Assembly (NCBI RefSeq): GCF_004362015.1
Contig: NZ_SNWW01000003.1
Span: 434,001-498,000, forward strand
Source: Flavobacterium chryseum
GTDB lineage: Bacteria > Bacteroidota > Bacteroidia > Flavobacteriales > Flavobacteriaceae
DNA: 64,000 bases
Direction of reading: 5' to 3'
Part shown: piece by piece, positions 34,566 to 43,744 of the stretch
How positions within the stretch are numbered: position 1 is the first letter of the stretch
Layout of the letters: each line of letters opens with the position of its first letter
Made by a program: the position numbers and the translations under genes
The notes under the pieces: model-generated
Seen by the model: only the letters and a program-made list of their open reading frames with translations
Told to the model about the DNA's origin: nothing
The model's database searches: none

Positions 34566-34580
34566 AATGTATTTTAATCT

Positions 34581-35261
34581 TTATATTTTTTCAACTGGTC
34601 TTTTCTTTAACAGTTTAAGTAAAACCGGGAATGTAGAAATGACAACAATAATTATAATAATATATTCGATGTGTTCTTTTAAATCAATTCCTTGTTTCAG
34701 AAATACTCCATATAAATAATGTCCTGAAAAAATTAATATGAAAGACCATAAAAATGAACTTAAAATATTAAAGAACATAAATTTCTTTTTGTCCATAGAA
34801 ACTATTCCTGCAATAATTGGGGCAAAGGTTCTGAAAATTGGCAGAAACCGTGCATAAATAATTGCTTTTCCACCATACTTTTCAAAGAAATCTTTTGATT
34901 GTAACAGGTATTTCTTTTTAAACCAGAAAGTATCTTCTTTTTTAAACAAGTAATATCCGCTTTTGGCTCCAAACCAGTACCCGGTCATATTTCCTAAAAC
35001 ACCCATAATTGCTACCAAAATGGAAAGTATAAAAACATTTAGAAAATCATTTGGAATATGAATCACATTTTGAATTAAGTCACGACTGTAGATACCTGCC
35101 AAAAAAAGCAAACTATCTCCCGGTAGAAAAAAACCTGCAAAAAGTCCAGTTTCTGCGAAAATTATAAACAGAACAATATACAAACCAATTTGAAAACCTC
35201 CAATACTTAAAGTAATATAAAATTCGGGATTAATTAATTGGGTCCAATCAAAATTATTCAT
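34581..35261 (-). CDS. DedA family membrane protein
   Basis: A 226-residue integral membrane protein of the DedA/VTT family, thought to act as lipid scramblases or flippases for polyprenyl phosphate or phosphatidylethanolamine. Conserved segments are FAETGLFAGFFLPGDSLLFL near residue 35, with the membrane-embedded acidic residue, and YARFLPIFRTFAPIIAGIV near residue 137, with the essential Arg residues. Five or so helices are predicted. It is monocistronic and converges on rodA. The lipid carried is not predictable from sequence. Confidence 0.9.
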   Translation of the reverse strand: MNNFDWTQLINPEFYITLSIGGFQIGLYIVLFIIFAETGLFAGFFLPGDSLLFLAGIYSRDLIQNVIHIPNDFLNVFILSILVAIMGVLGNMTGYWFGAKSGYYLFKKEDTFWFKKKYLLQSKDFFEKYGGKAIIYARFLPIFRTFAPIIAGIVSMDKKKFMFFNILSSFLWSFILIFSGHYLYGVFLKQGIDLKEHIEYIIIIIVVISTFPVLLKLLKKRPVEKI

Positions 35262-35395
35262 AAAATGGTTTGGTTACATTTATAGTGTGTGAAAGTAACA
35301 ATAATTTACCTTAACCACAATAAAATACGGTTTTTTAAAGATAAATTAACTATTCAAAAAAGACTGGGACACTAAAATACGAGCTAAAAAAACAG

Positions 35396-35734
35396 CTATC
35401 TCTCATACTTACAACACGTATGCAAATTGTTATAATCTTCCTCTGAGGCTTTTACCTCTTTGGTGTCATGACCTACTTTTGCAATGGCTTTATTTAAATC
35501 AGACGGAGAACATTTTTCTTCATTCAATATTACAGTCAGTTGATGAGAACTAATATCCCAATTTGCCATTTTTACACCCGGAACTCCAAAAGCAGCTTTT
35601 TCTATACGCTTTTTGCACTGCTCACAATTCCCATTTACTTCGGTTGTATATTTTAAATTCTTATTTTTTTTACTCTGAGCCTGAGCTGAAAATCCTAAAA
35701 AAGTGATTATTATTACTAAAATTATATTTTTCAT
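35396..35734 (-). CDS. Exported heavy-metal-associated (HMA) domain protein
   Basis: A 112-residue protein with a signal peptide (residues 1-20) and an HMA-type ferredoxin-like fold. The metal-binding motif is GNCEQC with Cys37 and Cys40. A further Cys (C75) and a terminal Cys pair (C107, C108) are unusual and could add ligands. It should bind Cu(I) or a similar soft metal in the periplasm. It lies 41 bases downstream of the TonB receptor on the same strand and is likely co-expressed. Confidence 0.85.
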   Translation of the reverse strand: MKNIILVIIITFLGFSAQAQSKKNKNLKYTTEVNGNCEQCKKRIEKAAFGVPGVKMANWDISSHQLTVILNEEKCSPSDLNKAIAKVGHDTKEVKASEEDYNNLHTCCKYER

Positions 35735-35775
35735 TTTGTTTATCTTTTATTGTTATTGAAATTGATTTTTTATTT

Positions 35776-37782
35776 CTACTTTATTTTAAATCGCAGTCCG
35801 GCGTAATACATTTGTCCAAAAATTGGAGCATAAGCTACCGAAGCATCAAAGTTAGTCCCAAATGGATTATCGGCTCCTAAAATAGCTTTTTCTTGTTTGT
35901 AATTTCCGATATTTTCTCCGCCAATATAAACCTCAAATACTGGAGAGAAAACCCTTGTAACCTGAACATTCATAATAGCATAGGAAGGTGAAAATTCCGG
36001 AAACTGATCCTGAACAGGATTTGAAGCCGTATAGGGTAATTGCTGTTCTCCAGACCAATTAAACGTATAATCAAACTTCCATTGTTTGTTGTCATTTAAA
36101 TTGGTTTCATATTCAAGATTTCCTAAAAAACGATGTTTCGCCTGCAACGGACGCTGGAAAGTTCCTCTTAAATAATCGGTTTGAATATCATAATATTTAT
36201 ACGCTGTTCTTAAATTCAAATTATGAATTAGCTCGTAATTAAACTCTACTTGCAAGCTGTTTGCAAACGAATTTCCTTTTAAATTATAAAACAAAACTTG
36301 CTGCGGACTTTGCATTACATCAACAACGGCCTGATTTTGAAAATCGGTTCTGTAAACATCAAAACCTGCTTCAGCGTTTTTATTAAAAATTCTAAATTTT
36401 TGAGAAAAGCTAATTCCGTAATTCCATGCAATTTCAGGATTCAATCCATAAATTTTTCCGCTATTGTCTAAAATTGAAAAAGTTCTTGAACTCGCAAAAA
36501 GCTGTTGATTCTCTGCAAAAATATTAGCAGATCTTTTTCCTCTTCCGGCAGAGAAACGAAGAACCCCATCTTTCCACGGATTGTAACGTACATGCAAACG
36601 CGGTGTTGCAAAAAATCCTAATCTATTATGATTATCGACTCTTCCGCCTAATATTACACTAAAATTATCGGTATTATCGTAAGTGTATTCAAAAAATGCT
36701 CCAACAGAATTATCAATTCTACTGTAATCATTTACATTCACAAATTCCTGATATTGATCGTAGGTAAAATTTAATCCTGTGGTAAATTTATGCTTGGTAT
36801 TATTGATAATCGAGTTGAAAATTAAATTCGAATAATAGCTGTTCTGCTTAATATTATACTGGTTTAAACCAAAATACGACTCCTGATTATGGCTGTTAAA
36901 GGCATTTTGAAAACCAATACTTTGATATGGCATATCTTTAAAAACATATCCGATTTTAGTAGAAACTTCAAAACGTTCGGTATTAATTTCTGAACCCCAA
37001 TGATTGGTTGTTCCGCGATCGATGTCTTTATCAAAATCAACTTCACCGGTTTGTTTTTTATCATTCATATATCTGAAATTAATAAAACTCACCAAACCAC
37101 TTTCGGGATCATAATATTGATATCGGTTTAGAACATTAATTTGTTTTCCTAAAGGATTATCCAGAAATCCGTCTTTGTTCATGTCATTCTTCGCCACGCG
37201 TGTATTACCGTGAACAAACAAACTAGTTGCCCATTTATCTGATATTTTTTTATTGAAATGTGTGTTCAATTCAAAACGGGAATCAGTAGATCCGTAAGCA
37301 TTTAGAAAAAACGGAATATCACTTAAAGGTTTTAAAAGTTCTGTATTTATTTGTCCTGAAATACTTTCGTAACCATTGATAACGCTTCCCGCACCTTTTG
37401 TAATTTGAACACTTTCTATCCAGGTTCCCGGCGTAAAGGACAAACCGTAAGCTTGAGAAGCGCCACGAACCGAAGGAATATTTTCTTCGGTAATCATTAA
37501 ATACGGACTTGTTAGTCCCAACATTTTTATTTGTTTCGTTCCTGTTAAAGCATCAGAAAAATTGACGTCTATTGATGGATTTGTTTCGAAACTTTCGGCA
37601 AGGTTGCAACACGCCGCTTTGAGCAATTCTTTGCTTGTAATTAAAGTCGTATTTGAGGTTAGTGTATAGGATTTTTTAAGTCCTTTTTGCTTTTTTGTAA
37701 CTTTTACTTCCTCGAGATCTTCTTGCGAAAACGCAGATACAGAAAGCAAAAGCATAACAAAAAGTGCTATATTTTTTTGCAT
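35776..37782 (-). CDS. TonB-dependent receptor, probably metal-related
   Basis: A 668-residue outer-membrane receptor with a signal peptide (residues 1-19), a plug domain beginning around residue 45 and a beta-barrel ending FKIK. There is no carboxypeptidase-like N-domain, unlike SusC-type receptors. The plug contains an unusual vicinal Cys pair in KAACCNLAESFETNPSIDV near residue 57. Placement between an HMA protein and a HYC_CC_PP protein, both Cys-rich, suggests uptake or sensing of copper or another soft metal. The substrate is inferred from context only. Confidence 0.9.
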   Translation of the reverse strand: MQKNIALFVMLLLSVSAFSQEDLEEVKVTKKQKGLKKSYTLTSNTTLITSKELLKAACCNLAESFETNPSIDVNFSDALTGTKQIKMLGLTSPYLMITEENIPSVRGASQAYGLSFTPGTWIESVQITKGAGSVINGYESISGQINTELLKPLSDIPFFLNAYGSTDSRFELNTHFNKKISDKWATSLFVHGNTRVAKNDMNKDGFLDNPLGKQINVLNRYQYYDPESGLVSFINFRYMNDKKQTGEVDFDKDIDRGTTNHWGSEINTERFEVSTKIGYVFKDMPYQSIGFQNAFNSHNQESYFGLNQYNIKQNSYYSNLIFNSIINNTKHKFTTGLNFTYDQYQEFVNVNDYSRIDNSVGAFFEYTYDNTDNFSVILGGRVDNHNRLGFFATPRLHVRYNPWKDGVLRFSAGRGKRSANIFAENQQLFASSRTFSILDNSGKIYGLNPEIAWNYGISFSQKFRIFNKNAEAGFDVYRTDFQNQAVVDVMQSPQQVLFYNLKGNSFANSLQVEFNYELIHNLNLRTAYKYYDIQTDYLRGTFQRPLQAKHRFLGNLEYETNLNDNKQWKFDYTFNWSGEQQLPYTASNPVQDQFPEFSPSYAIMNVQVTRVFSPVFEVYIGGENIGNYKQEKAILGADNPFGTNFDASVAYAPIFGQMYYAGLRFKIK

Positions 37783-37885
37783 AAAAAATTGATTTAAATG
37801 TTATTTAGCATTATCTAAAGTTTCACAAATAAGAAACATCAAATAGTAATGCAAGTCATGACCGACTTGACTCTAAACATTAAAA

Positions 37886-38284
37886 TCAGGAGTAAAAAAT
37901 ATATTGGTGATATAATTTAAATAAAGGAGGCGCATTCGCATCTGAATAATACGAAGTGATTTGATTGCTTTTGAAATTTGGAATTGATAAAAAAGCAATT
38001 GGCTTGAATTCCTGAATTACTGCAGGAAAAGCAATTTGAAAAAAGAATATTTTAAAGGTAGCATCATCAGATTTTTTTTCAAAATGAACTACTTTATCTT
38101 TGCAACAAGATGATTTTTTTTCAGATGCGCCACAACATTTTTTTTCGGGCGCTACAGCAGAAGTTGTATTTAAAGAAACAGAAGCAATTTTACCTCCGCA
38201 ATAATGCACATCAAAAGCAAACCCAATGTTGGAAACCAACAATAGGAACGCTAAAAATAATCCGGTGCACTTTCTTAACTTCAT
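37886..38284 (-). CDS. HYC_CC_PP family protein
   Basis: A 132-residue exported protein showing the features that give the family its name: His-Tyr-Cys at residues 27-29 right after the signal peptide, Cys-Cys pairs at 50-51 and 60-61 separated by a Lys/Ser-rich linker, and Pro-Pro at 119-120 in DANAPPLF. The Cys and His content points to metal binding. It lies about 100 bases upstream of the TonB receptor on the same strand and probably forms one unit with it and the HMA protein. Confidence 0.85.
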   Translation of the reverse strand: MKLRKCTGLFLAFLLLVSNIGFAFDVHYCGGKIASVSLNTTSAVAPEKKCCGASEKKSSCCKDKVVHFEKKSDDATFKIFFFQIAFPAVIQEFKPIAFLSIPNFKSNQITSYYSDANAPPLFKLYHQYIFYS

Positions 38285-38329
38285 ATTGCAAAACTATTTA
38301 AAAGACTTGAGAAAAGATTTAATAAAATG

Positions 38330-38776
38330 TTATTTTTTGATATTTTGCTGCTGGTAATAAAATGCGGGAATAAAAAGCAAGACAAATATGGGCTGAATAA
38401 TAAATCTTCTTACATAGAAAAGAAGCCAGCTTCCGTCTGGATAATAATTAAGAATTGCAAAAAACATTCCTAAAAGCAATATTAAAAAAAATAGGTAGAG
38501 AAAAACACTAAACTTAACAATATCTATATCCTGAAACAAGGAATAAATCAATATTACTGAGAGGATTGTATTTAAAAAATACCGAAATAAAAGCCCTCCA
38601 AAGAGTTTTAAAATATCAACTTTGGGAAAAGGCAGACTTTTAAATTCCGAATCAAAATAAGTTATAAGAGGATCATAAAACAGTTGACTTTCAAAAGCTC
38701 TAATAATGGCAAAACACAATACAACTATAATTGTAATGGTGATTTTTAGCTTATTCTCCCCTATTTTATTTAGCAT
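38330..38776 (-). CDS. Exosortase F-associated membrane protein
   Basis: A 148-residue membrane protein with four predicted helices (starting at about residues 11, 50, 86 and 125). It overlaps the 3' end of the exosortase gene by 11 bases. Small membrane proteins at this position are known as exosortase F-associated proteins in flavobacteria. Identification relies on the tight linkage and hydrophobic layout. Its role, perhaps as a partner of the exosortase, is unknown. Confidence 0.75.
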   Translation of the reverse strand: MLNKIGENKLKITITIIVVLCFAIIRAFESQLFYDPLITYFDSEFKSLPFPKVDILKLFGGLLFRYFLNTILSVILIYSLFQDIDIVKFSVFLYLFFLILLLGMFFAILNYYPDGSWLLFYVRRFIIQPIFVLLFIPAFYYQQQNIKK

Positions 38777-39302
38777 ATTTTGAAAATTTATTCACCCAGA
38801 TAATCCACAAGAGGAAAACCAATCCGTAAATAATTAATGGAAACAGAACTCCATGTAAAATATGTTCTTTTTCAGGAAAATGAAATAACAGAATCGTTAA
38901 GGAAGCAACTCGAATAATATTCATGATATATATAACAAGAACTCCAAATAGAATAAAAGCTAAAGTTGTTTTGATTTTTCCGGAAAAAGCAACAACAAAA
39001 GAAATAAATAGAATAATTACACTTACAGCATTACAGCCTTCAATAATTCTAAGAATATACTTTTTATTATACCAAACCTCCAGATAGGGATTTGAAATGT
39101 TTTTGAAAATTTTGATATCACAATTAAAGAAATGCATCAACTGATAGACATTATGGCCAACAATATTCGTTATTCCATCAACATCATTTATTTCAAAACT
39201 ATTTAGATAGTATTTATAAACCACTGTAAGTAAGATGTAAGCAGCAAAAAAAGTGCTTATAAAAATAAGAAATGGCTTAAATTGTAGTAAATATTTTTTC
39301 AA
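38766..39302 (-). CDS. xrtF: Exosortase family protein XrtF
   Basis: A 178-residue polytopic membrane protein of the exosortase/archaeosortase family, cysteine transpeptidases that cut sorting signals of exported proteins. The catalytic triad is visible: Cys90 in RIIEGCNAVSVI, Arg131 in NIIRVASL and His150 in HILHGVLFP, each inside or near a membrane helix. The size is at the short end of the family, as for XrtF. The gene downstream is the XrtF-associated protein. No protein with a PEP-CTERM-like tail was recognised in the window, so its substrate is elsewhere or unknown. Confidence 0.85.
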   Translation of the reverse strand: MKKYLLQFKPFLIFISTFFAAYILLTVVYKYYLNSFEINDVDGITNIVGHNVYQLMHFFNCDIKIFKNISNPYLEVWYNKKYILRIIEGCNAVSVIILFISFVVAFSGKIKTTLAFILFGVLVIYIMNIIRVASLTILLFHFPEKEHILHGVLFPLIIYGLVFLLWIIWVNKFSKYAK

Positions 39303-39348
39303 TGGAATTTTTTTTCAAATTTATGTATTTTTTGAGTTCAGCTTTAAA

Positions 39349-39356
39349 TACTTTTG
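39349..39356 (+). promoter_or_regulatory. -7 element of GAF gene promoter
   Basis: TACTTTTG matches TAnnTTTG, 18 bases before the ATG at 39374. Confidence 0.5.
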
Positions 39357-39373
39357 TATAAAATTTTTATATT

Positions 39374-39829
39374 ATGACATTTCAGGAATTACAACCAAAA
39401 ATAACTGCTATTGTAGCTGATAATAATCTAGTTAGAGACGAAAAATTACTAGCTATTTGCCAATTACTAAATGAAAACGTTGAATATTATAACTGGGTTG
39501 GATTTTATTTCGCCAATCACGAAAACAAAACTTTGCATTTAGGCCCTTATGTAGGTGCTGAAACTGATCATACTGTTATTCCGTTTGGAAAAGGAATATG
39601 TGGGCAGGTTGCAGAAAGTAATGCCAATTTTGTAGTGCCTGACGTTGCTGCTCAGGACAATTATATCGCTTGTAGTTTTACCGTAAAATCTGAAATCGTA
39701 GTGCCATTATTTGTAAACGGCGTAAATATTGGTCAAATTGATATTGACAGCCATGTTATAGATCCTTTTACAGAATCTGATGAAAGGTTTTTAGAATTTG
39801 TAAATGAAGAAGTTGCTAAACTGTACTAA
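39374..39829 (+). CDS. GAF domain protein, free methionine-(R)-sulfoxide reductase type
   Basis: A 151-residue single-domain GAF protein resembling free Met-(R)-sulfoxide reductase (MsrC/YebR). Features are YNWVGFYFANHENKTLHLGP, GKGICGQVAES with Cys76, and NYIACSFTVKSEIVVPLF with Cys100. Cys100 aligns with the catalytic Cys of the E. coli enzyme and Cys76 with one of the two others; the third, resolving, Cys is missing, as in shorter family members. It would reduce free oxidised methionine using thioredoxin. Confidence 0.8.
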   Translation: MTFQELQPKITAIVADNNLVRDEKLLAICQLLNENVEYYNWVGFYFANHENKTLHLGPYVGAETDHTVIPFGKGICGQVAESNANFVVPDVAAQDNYIACSFTVKSEIVVPLFVNGVNIGQIDIDSHVIDPFTESDERFLEFVNEEVAKLY

Positions 39830-39859
39830 AAATAATACATTAGCGTAATTTTTTTATTT

Positions 39860-40816
39860 ATGAAATTCATTTTACAAGTATTCATTTTTTTGACAATTTC
39901 GACAAAATTGTTTTCTCAGACGCCTGCAACTATTGATAAGGTTATTTTTTTAGATTCATCATGGGTTGAAACCACTGCAGATGATTACAAATATATTAGA
40001 GTTATTGAGAACTATTATACTGATAGAAAATCCTATATATTTAAAGATTATTTCAAATCTAAAAAATTACAGATGATTGGTGCTTCATCAGATAGGGACA
40101 TTTTAAGACAAGAAGGTCAATTTGTTTATTACTATGAAAACGGCAATAAAAAATCAACCGTTAATTATTCGAATTATAAAAAGAAAGGCAGAGAGTTTAA
40201 TTGGTATGAAAACGGCAATATAAAGTCTGAACTTGAATATTTTGAGAATAAAAAAGGAGAAGTTGAATGTAAAACCAATAATTACTGGAATGTTCAAAAT
40301 GAACAAAAAGTAAAAGATGGAAATGGCGATTATGAAATTGTAAATGAATATCAAAAAGAAAGTGGGAAAGTTAAAAATGGACTTCCGGATGGTATTTGGA
40401 GTGGAAAAATTTTAAAAAGCAAAACTACTTTTACCGAGAATTATGAAAATGGCAAATTAATTTCCGGAATAAGTAAAGACTCTTTAAACATTGAATATCC
40501 GTATACTATTGTTAGCCAAGCTCCCAGCCCCAAAAAGGGAATAAATTCTTTTTACAGCTATGTTGCTAAATCAATGAATATTCCGGCAGATGTCAGAAAT
40601 AAAATATCTGGAAAAATATATTTGACCTTTATAGTTGATAAGGACGGCACTTTAGTCGAACCTAAGATAGTAAAAGGTATTGGATATGGTTTAGACGAAA
40701 ATGCAATTCGCTTAATTAAAGAAGCGAAAAAATGGAATCCCGGAATAAGAAGAGGACTTCCGGTAAGAGTTCTATATTCATTGCCTATAACGATAGCCTC
40801 AAATAGTACTTTTTAA
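39860..40816 (+). CDS. Exported TonB C-terminal domain protein with MORN-like repeats
   Basis: A 318-residue protein with a cleavable signal peptide (residues 1-19, ending LFSQ). The middle carries MORN/YwqK-like repeats, YYYENGNKKSTVNYSNY and FNWYENGNIKSELEYFEN, around residues 90-135. The C-terminal 100 residues form a TonB-type domain: ISGKIYLTFIVDKDGTLVEP and GYGLDENAIRLIKEAKKWNP. Classical TonB is anchored by an uncleaved helix and needs it for energy coupling. Here the N-terminus looks like a cleaved signal, so it may not act as an energy transducer. Confidence 0.8.
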   Translation: MKFILQVFIFLTISTKLFSQTPATIDKVIFLDSSWVETTADDYKYIRVIENYYTDRKSYIFKDYFKSKKLQMIGASSDRDILRQEGQFVYYYENGNKKSTVNYSNYKKKGREFNWYENGNIKSELEYFENKKGEVECKTNNYWNVQNEQKVKDGNGDYEIVNEYQKESGKVKNGLPDGIWSGKILKSKTTFTENYENGKLISGISKDSLNIEYPYTIVSQAPSPKKGINSFYSYVAKSMNIPADVRNKISGKIYLTFIVDKDGTLVEPKIVKGIGYGLDENAIRLIKEAKKWNPGIRRGLPVRVLYSLPITIASNSTF

Positions 40817-40920
40817 TAAAAATTAAATCACGAATACACTAAAAAAAGATTATTTTTAGCTTAAATTGTTGAATCTATAAATTTTTCAATCTTTAAATTT
40901 ATTTTTTCAGAAAAAAGATG

Positions 40921-40928
40921 TATTTTTG
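40921..40928 (+). promoter_or_regulatory. -7 element of rpsO promoter
   Basis: TATTTTTG followed by CACCC matches TAnnTTTG, 56 bases before the rpsO ATG. Confidence 0.55.
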
Positions 40929-40983
40929 CACCCGTCTTACAAAAGATGTACGACATACATAAAAATCATTAAATAATATTGGA

Positions 40984-41250
40984 ATGTATTTAACTAAAGG
41001 AAAGAAAGAAGAGATTTTTGCTCAACACGGTGAAGCAACAAACACTGGAAAAGCTGAAGCTCAAATCGCATTGTTTACTTACAGAATTAGTCACTTAACT
41101 GAGCACTTGAAAAAAAATCGTCATGATTATAACACAGAGCGTTCATTAGTACTGTTAGTAGGTAAAAGAAGATCGTTGTTAGATTACTTGAAAAAGAAAG
41201 AGATCAACAGATATCGTGAGATTATCAAAGTATTGAATATCAGAAAATAA
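40984..41250 (+). CDS. rpsO: 30S ribosomal protein S15
   Basis: An 88-residue primary binding protein of 16S rRNA, helical throughout. Recognisable parts are GEATNTGKAEAQIALFTYRI, the loop HLTEHLKKNRHDY and LLVGKRRSLLDYLKK. The length is standard. It precedes pnp as in many bacteria, but a terminator lies between. Confidence 0.97.
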   Translation: MYLTKGKKEEIFAQHGEATNTGKAEAQIALFTYRISHLTEHLKKNRHDYNTERSLVLLVGKRRSLLDYLKKKEINRYREIIKVLNIRK

Positions 41251-41259
41251 TCAATATAG

Positions 41260-41290
41260 AAAAGAGGTGCGAGAGTGCCTCTTTTTGTTT
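41260..41290 (+). terminator. Terminator between rpsO and pnp
   Basis: AAAAGAGG / CCTCTTTT (41260-41267, 41278-41285) with three further inner pairs (two wobble) closing a GAGA tetraloop, then a T-run. It starts 10 bases after the rpsO stop. Confidence 0.8.
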
Positions 41291-41347
41291 TTACAGATTA
41301 TATATATTACAAGCGTTTTTAAAAAGAAAAAAAGTTTGGTTTTTCAT

Positions 41348-41402
41348 TGGGTTTTAGATTAACAACAACTACACACAACAACTACAACACAACTAAAACC
41401 CA
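41348..41402 (+). promoter_or_regulatory. Hairpin in the pnp 5' leader
   Basis: TGGGTTTTAG (41348-41357) and CTAAAACCCA (41393-41402) are perfect complements enclosing a 35-base loop made almost only of A and C with the repeated motif AACAACTACA. The hairpin ends 26 bases before the pnp ATG. In E. coli a leader hairpin of pnp is the site of autoregulation through RNase III and PNPase; a comparable role here is inference. Confidence 0.5.
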
Positions 41403-41428
41403 TTGTATAACCAATAAGGAAAAAATTT

Positions 41429-43564
41429 ATGATTCCACAATTATTTGTAGAAAGTATCGATTTAGGTGATGGCAGAAGCATCACAATCGAGACAGGACGT
41501 TTAGCTAAACAAGCTGATGGTTCTGTAGTAGTAAGAATTGGCAAAACTGTTATTTTAGGAACAGTTGTATCATCAAGAAAAGCAAGTCCGGGTATTGATT
41601 TTTTACCATTGACTGTAGATTATCGCGAAAAATTTGCGGCAGCAGGTCGTTTTCCTGGTGGTTTCTTCAAAAGAGAAGCTCGCCCAAGTGATAGCGAAGT
41701 ATTAACAATGAGATTAGTTGACCGTGTTTTACGTCCGCTTTTCCCAAGTGATTATCACGCAGAAGTTCAGGTTATGATTCAGTTAATGTCTCATGATGAT
41801 GAAGTTATGCCGGATGCACTAGCAGGATTAGCCGCTTCGGCAGCACTTGCTTTGTCTGACATTCCTTTTGAAACTTTAATTTCTGAAGCCAGAGTTGGAA
41901 GAATTGACGGTAAATTTATCATCAATCCATCTCGTGCACAATTAGAGTTATCAGATATTGATATGATGATTGGAGCTTCAACTGATTCTATCGCAATGGT
42001 AGAAGGAGAAATGAAAGAAATCTCAGAAGCTGAAATGTTAGAAGCAATTAAATTTGCTCACGAACATATTAAAGTACAAATTGCTGCTCAGGAAAGACTG
42101 GCAGCTGCTTTTGGAAAAAAAGAAGTTCGTACTTATGAAACTGAAAAAACAGATGATGCTATTTACGCAAAAGTAAAAGCAGCAGCTTATGATAAAATTT
42201 ACGCTATTGCAAGCAAAGGTTCAGCTAAACACGAACGTTCTGCTGCATTTGATGCTGTGAAAGAAGAAGTACGCGCCTTATTTACAGAAGAAGAATTGGC
42301 AGAAAACGGCGATTTAGTTGCTAAATATTTCTACAAAACCAATAAAGAAGCTGTTCGTAATGTAACTTTAGATTTAGGAACTCGTCTTGATGGAAGAAAA
42401 ACTACAGAAATCAGACCAATCTGGTGTGAAGTAGATTATTTACCATCTGTTCACGGTTCGGCATTGTTTACACGTGGAGAAACTCAAGCTTTGGCAACAG
42501 CAACTTTAGGAACTTCCAGAGAAGCTAACCAAATTGATTCACCATCTGAACAAGGAGAAGAAAAATTCTATCTGCATTACAACTTCCCTCCTTTTTCTAC
42601 AGGAGAAGCTCGTCCGTTAAGAGGAACTTCAAGAAGAGAAGTTGGTCACGGAAATCTTGCACAAAGAGCGTTAAAGAATATGATTCCTGCTGAAAATCCA
42701 TACACTATCAGAGTTGTTTCTGAAGTATTAGAATCAAATGGTTCATCTTCTATGGCTACAGTTTGTGCTGGTACATTAGCTTTGATGGATGCCGGTATTC
42801 AAATGATTCGTCCAGTTTCTGGAATTGCAATGGGATTAATTACTGATGGTGATCGTTTCGCAGTTTTATCTGATATTTTAGGTGATGAAGATCATTTAGG
42901 AGATATGGATTTCAAAGTAACAGGAACTTCAGAAGGTATCACAGCTTGTCAAATGGATATCAAAATTGACGGATTGAAATACGAAATCATGGAACAAGCT
43001 TTGGCTCAGGCTCGTGATGGACGTTTGCATATTTTAGGAAAATTACTTGAAACTCTTGCAAAACCAAATGCAGATGTTAAAGCACATTCTCCAAAAATCA
43101 TTACCAGAACTATTCCTGGAAACTTTATTGGAGCATTAATTGGACCTGGTGGAAAAGTAATTCAGGAGTTACAAAAAGCTACTGGAACTACTATCGTAAT
43201 CAATGAAGTAAACGAAGAAGGTGTAATCGAAATCTTAGGTACAGATCCTGCTGGAATTGAAGCGGTATTGGCAAAAATCCAATCTATCACTTTCAAACCT
43301 CAAATGGGAGAAGCATACGAAGTTAAAGTAATTAAAATGCTTGACTTTGGAGCCGTAGTAGAATATACTTCTGCGCCAGGTAATGAAGTTTTATTACACG
43401 TTTCTGAATTAGCTTGGGAGCGCACTGAAAATGTAACTGATGTTGTAAACATGGGTGATGTATTTGAAGTGAAATACTTAGGTGTTGATCCTAAAACCAA
43501 AAAAGAAAAAGTGTCAAGAAAAGCACTTTTACAAAGACCTCCACGTGAGGATAAAAAAGAGTAA
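41429..43564 (+). CDS. pnp: Polyribonucleotide nucleotidyltransferase (PNPase)
   Basis: A 711-residue 3'-5' phosphorolytic exoribonuclease, a trimer active in mRNA decay. Two RNase PH domains are separated by a helical domain: the first starts with [20 protein letters not shown] and [19 protein letters not shown]; the second has [39 protein letters not shown] and [16 protein letters not shown] with the catalytic Asp residues. A KH domain ([20 protein letters not shown]) and an S1 domain ([20 protein letters not shown]) follow. The length is standard. Confidence 0.98.
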   Translation: MIPQLFVESIDLGDGRSITIETGRLAKQADGSVVVRIGKTVILGTVVSSRKASPGIDFLPLTVDYREKFAAAGRFPGGFFKREARPSDSEVLTMRLVDRVLRPLFPSDYHAEVQVMIQLMSHDDEVMPDALAGLAASAALALSDIPFETLISEARVGRIDGKFIINPSRAQLELSDIDMMIGASTDSIAMVEGEMKEISEAEMLEAIKFAHEHIKVQIAAQERLAAAFGKKEVRTYETEKTDDAIYAKVKAAAYDKIYAIASKGSAKHERSAAFDAVKEEVRALFTEEELAENGDLVAKYFYKTNKEAVRNVTLDLGTRLDGRKTTEIRPIWCEVDYLPSVHGSALFTRGETQALATATLGTSREANQIDSPSEQGEEKFYLHYNFPPFSTGEARPLRGTSRREVGHGNLAQRALKNMIPAENPYTIRVVSEVLESNGSSSMATVCAGTLALMDAGIQMIRPVSGIAMGLITDGDRFAVLSDILGDEDHLGDMDFKVTGTSEGITACQMDIKIDGLKYEIMEQALAQARDGRLHILGKLLETLAKPNADVKAHSPKIITRTIPGNFIGALIGPGGKVIQELQKATGTTIVINEVNEEGVIEILGTDPAGIEAVLAKIQSITFKPQMGEAYEVKVIKMLDFGAVVEYTSAPGNEVLLHVSELAWERTENVTDVVNMGDVFEVKYLGVDPKTKKEKVSRKALLQRPPREDKKE

Positions 43565-43597
43565 TCAGATCTTAGTTTACTAAAGGTTTATTCATAG

Positions 43598-43633
43598 AAA
43601 ACCCCAATTCATTTATTTGAATTGGGGTTTTTC
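43598..43633 (+). terminator. Terminator after pnp
   Basis: A 14-bp perfect stem AAAACCCCAATTCA / TGAATTGGGGTTTT (43598-43611, 43618-43631) with a 6-base loop and T-run. Confidence 0.9.
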
Positions 43634-43699
43634 GTTTAAAAGAATAGCAATAATATTACATTTTAACACATTAACAGAAATTTTATAACATTTTTTTGA

Positions 43700-43707
43700 T
43701 ACTTTTG
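43700..43707 (+). promoter_or_regulatory. -7 element upstream of the surface gene cluster
   Basis: TACTTTTG matches TAnnTTTG, 38 bases before the TTG start at 43745. It would drive the four-gene run to 50305. Confidence 0.55.
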
Positions 43708-43744
43708 AAATTACCAAAACAAAACATTAAAACCACATATTCTT

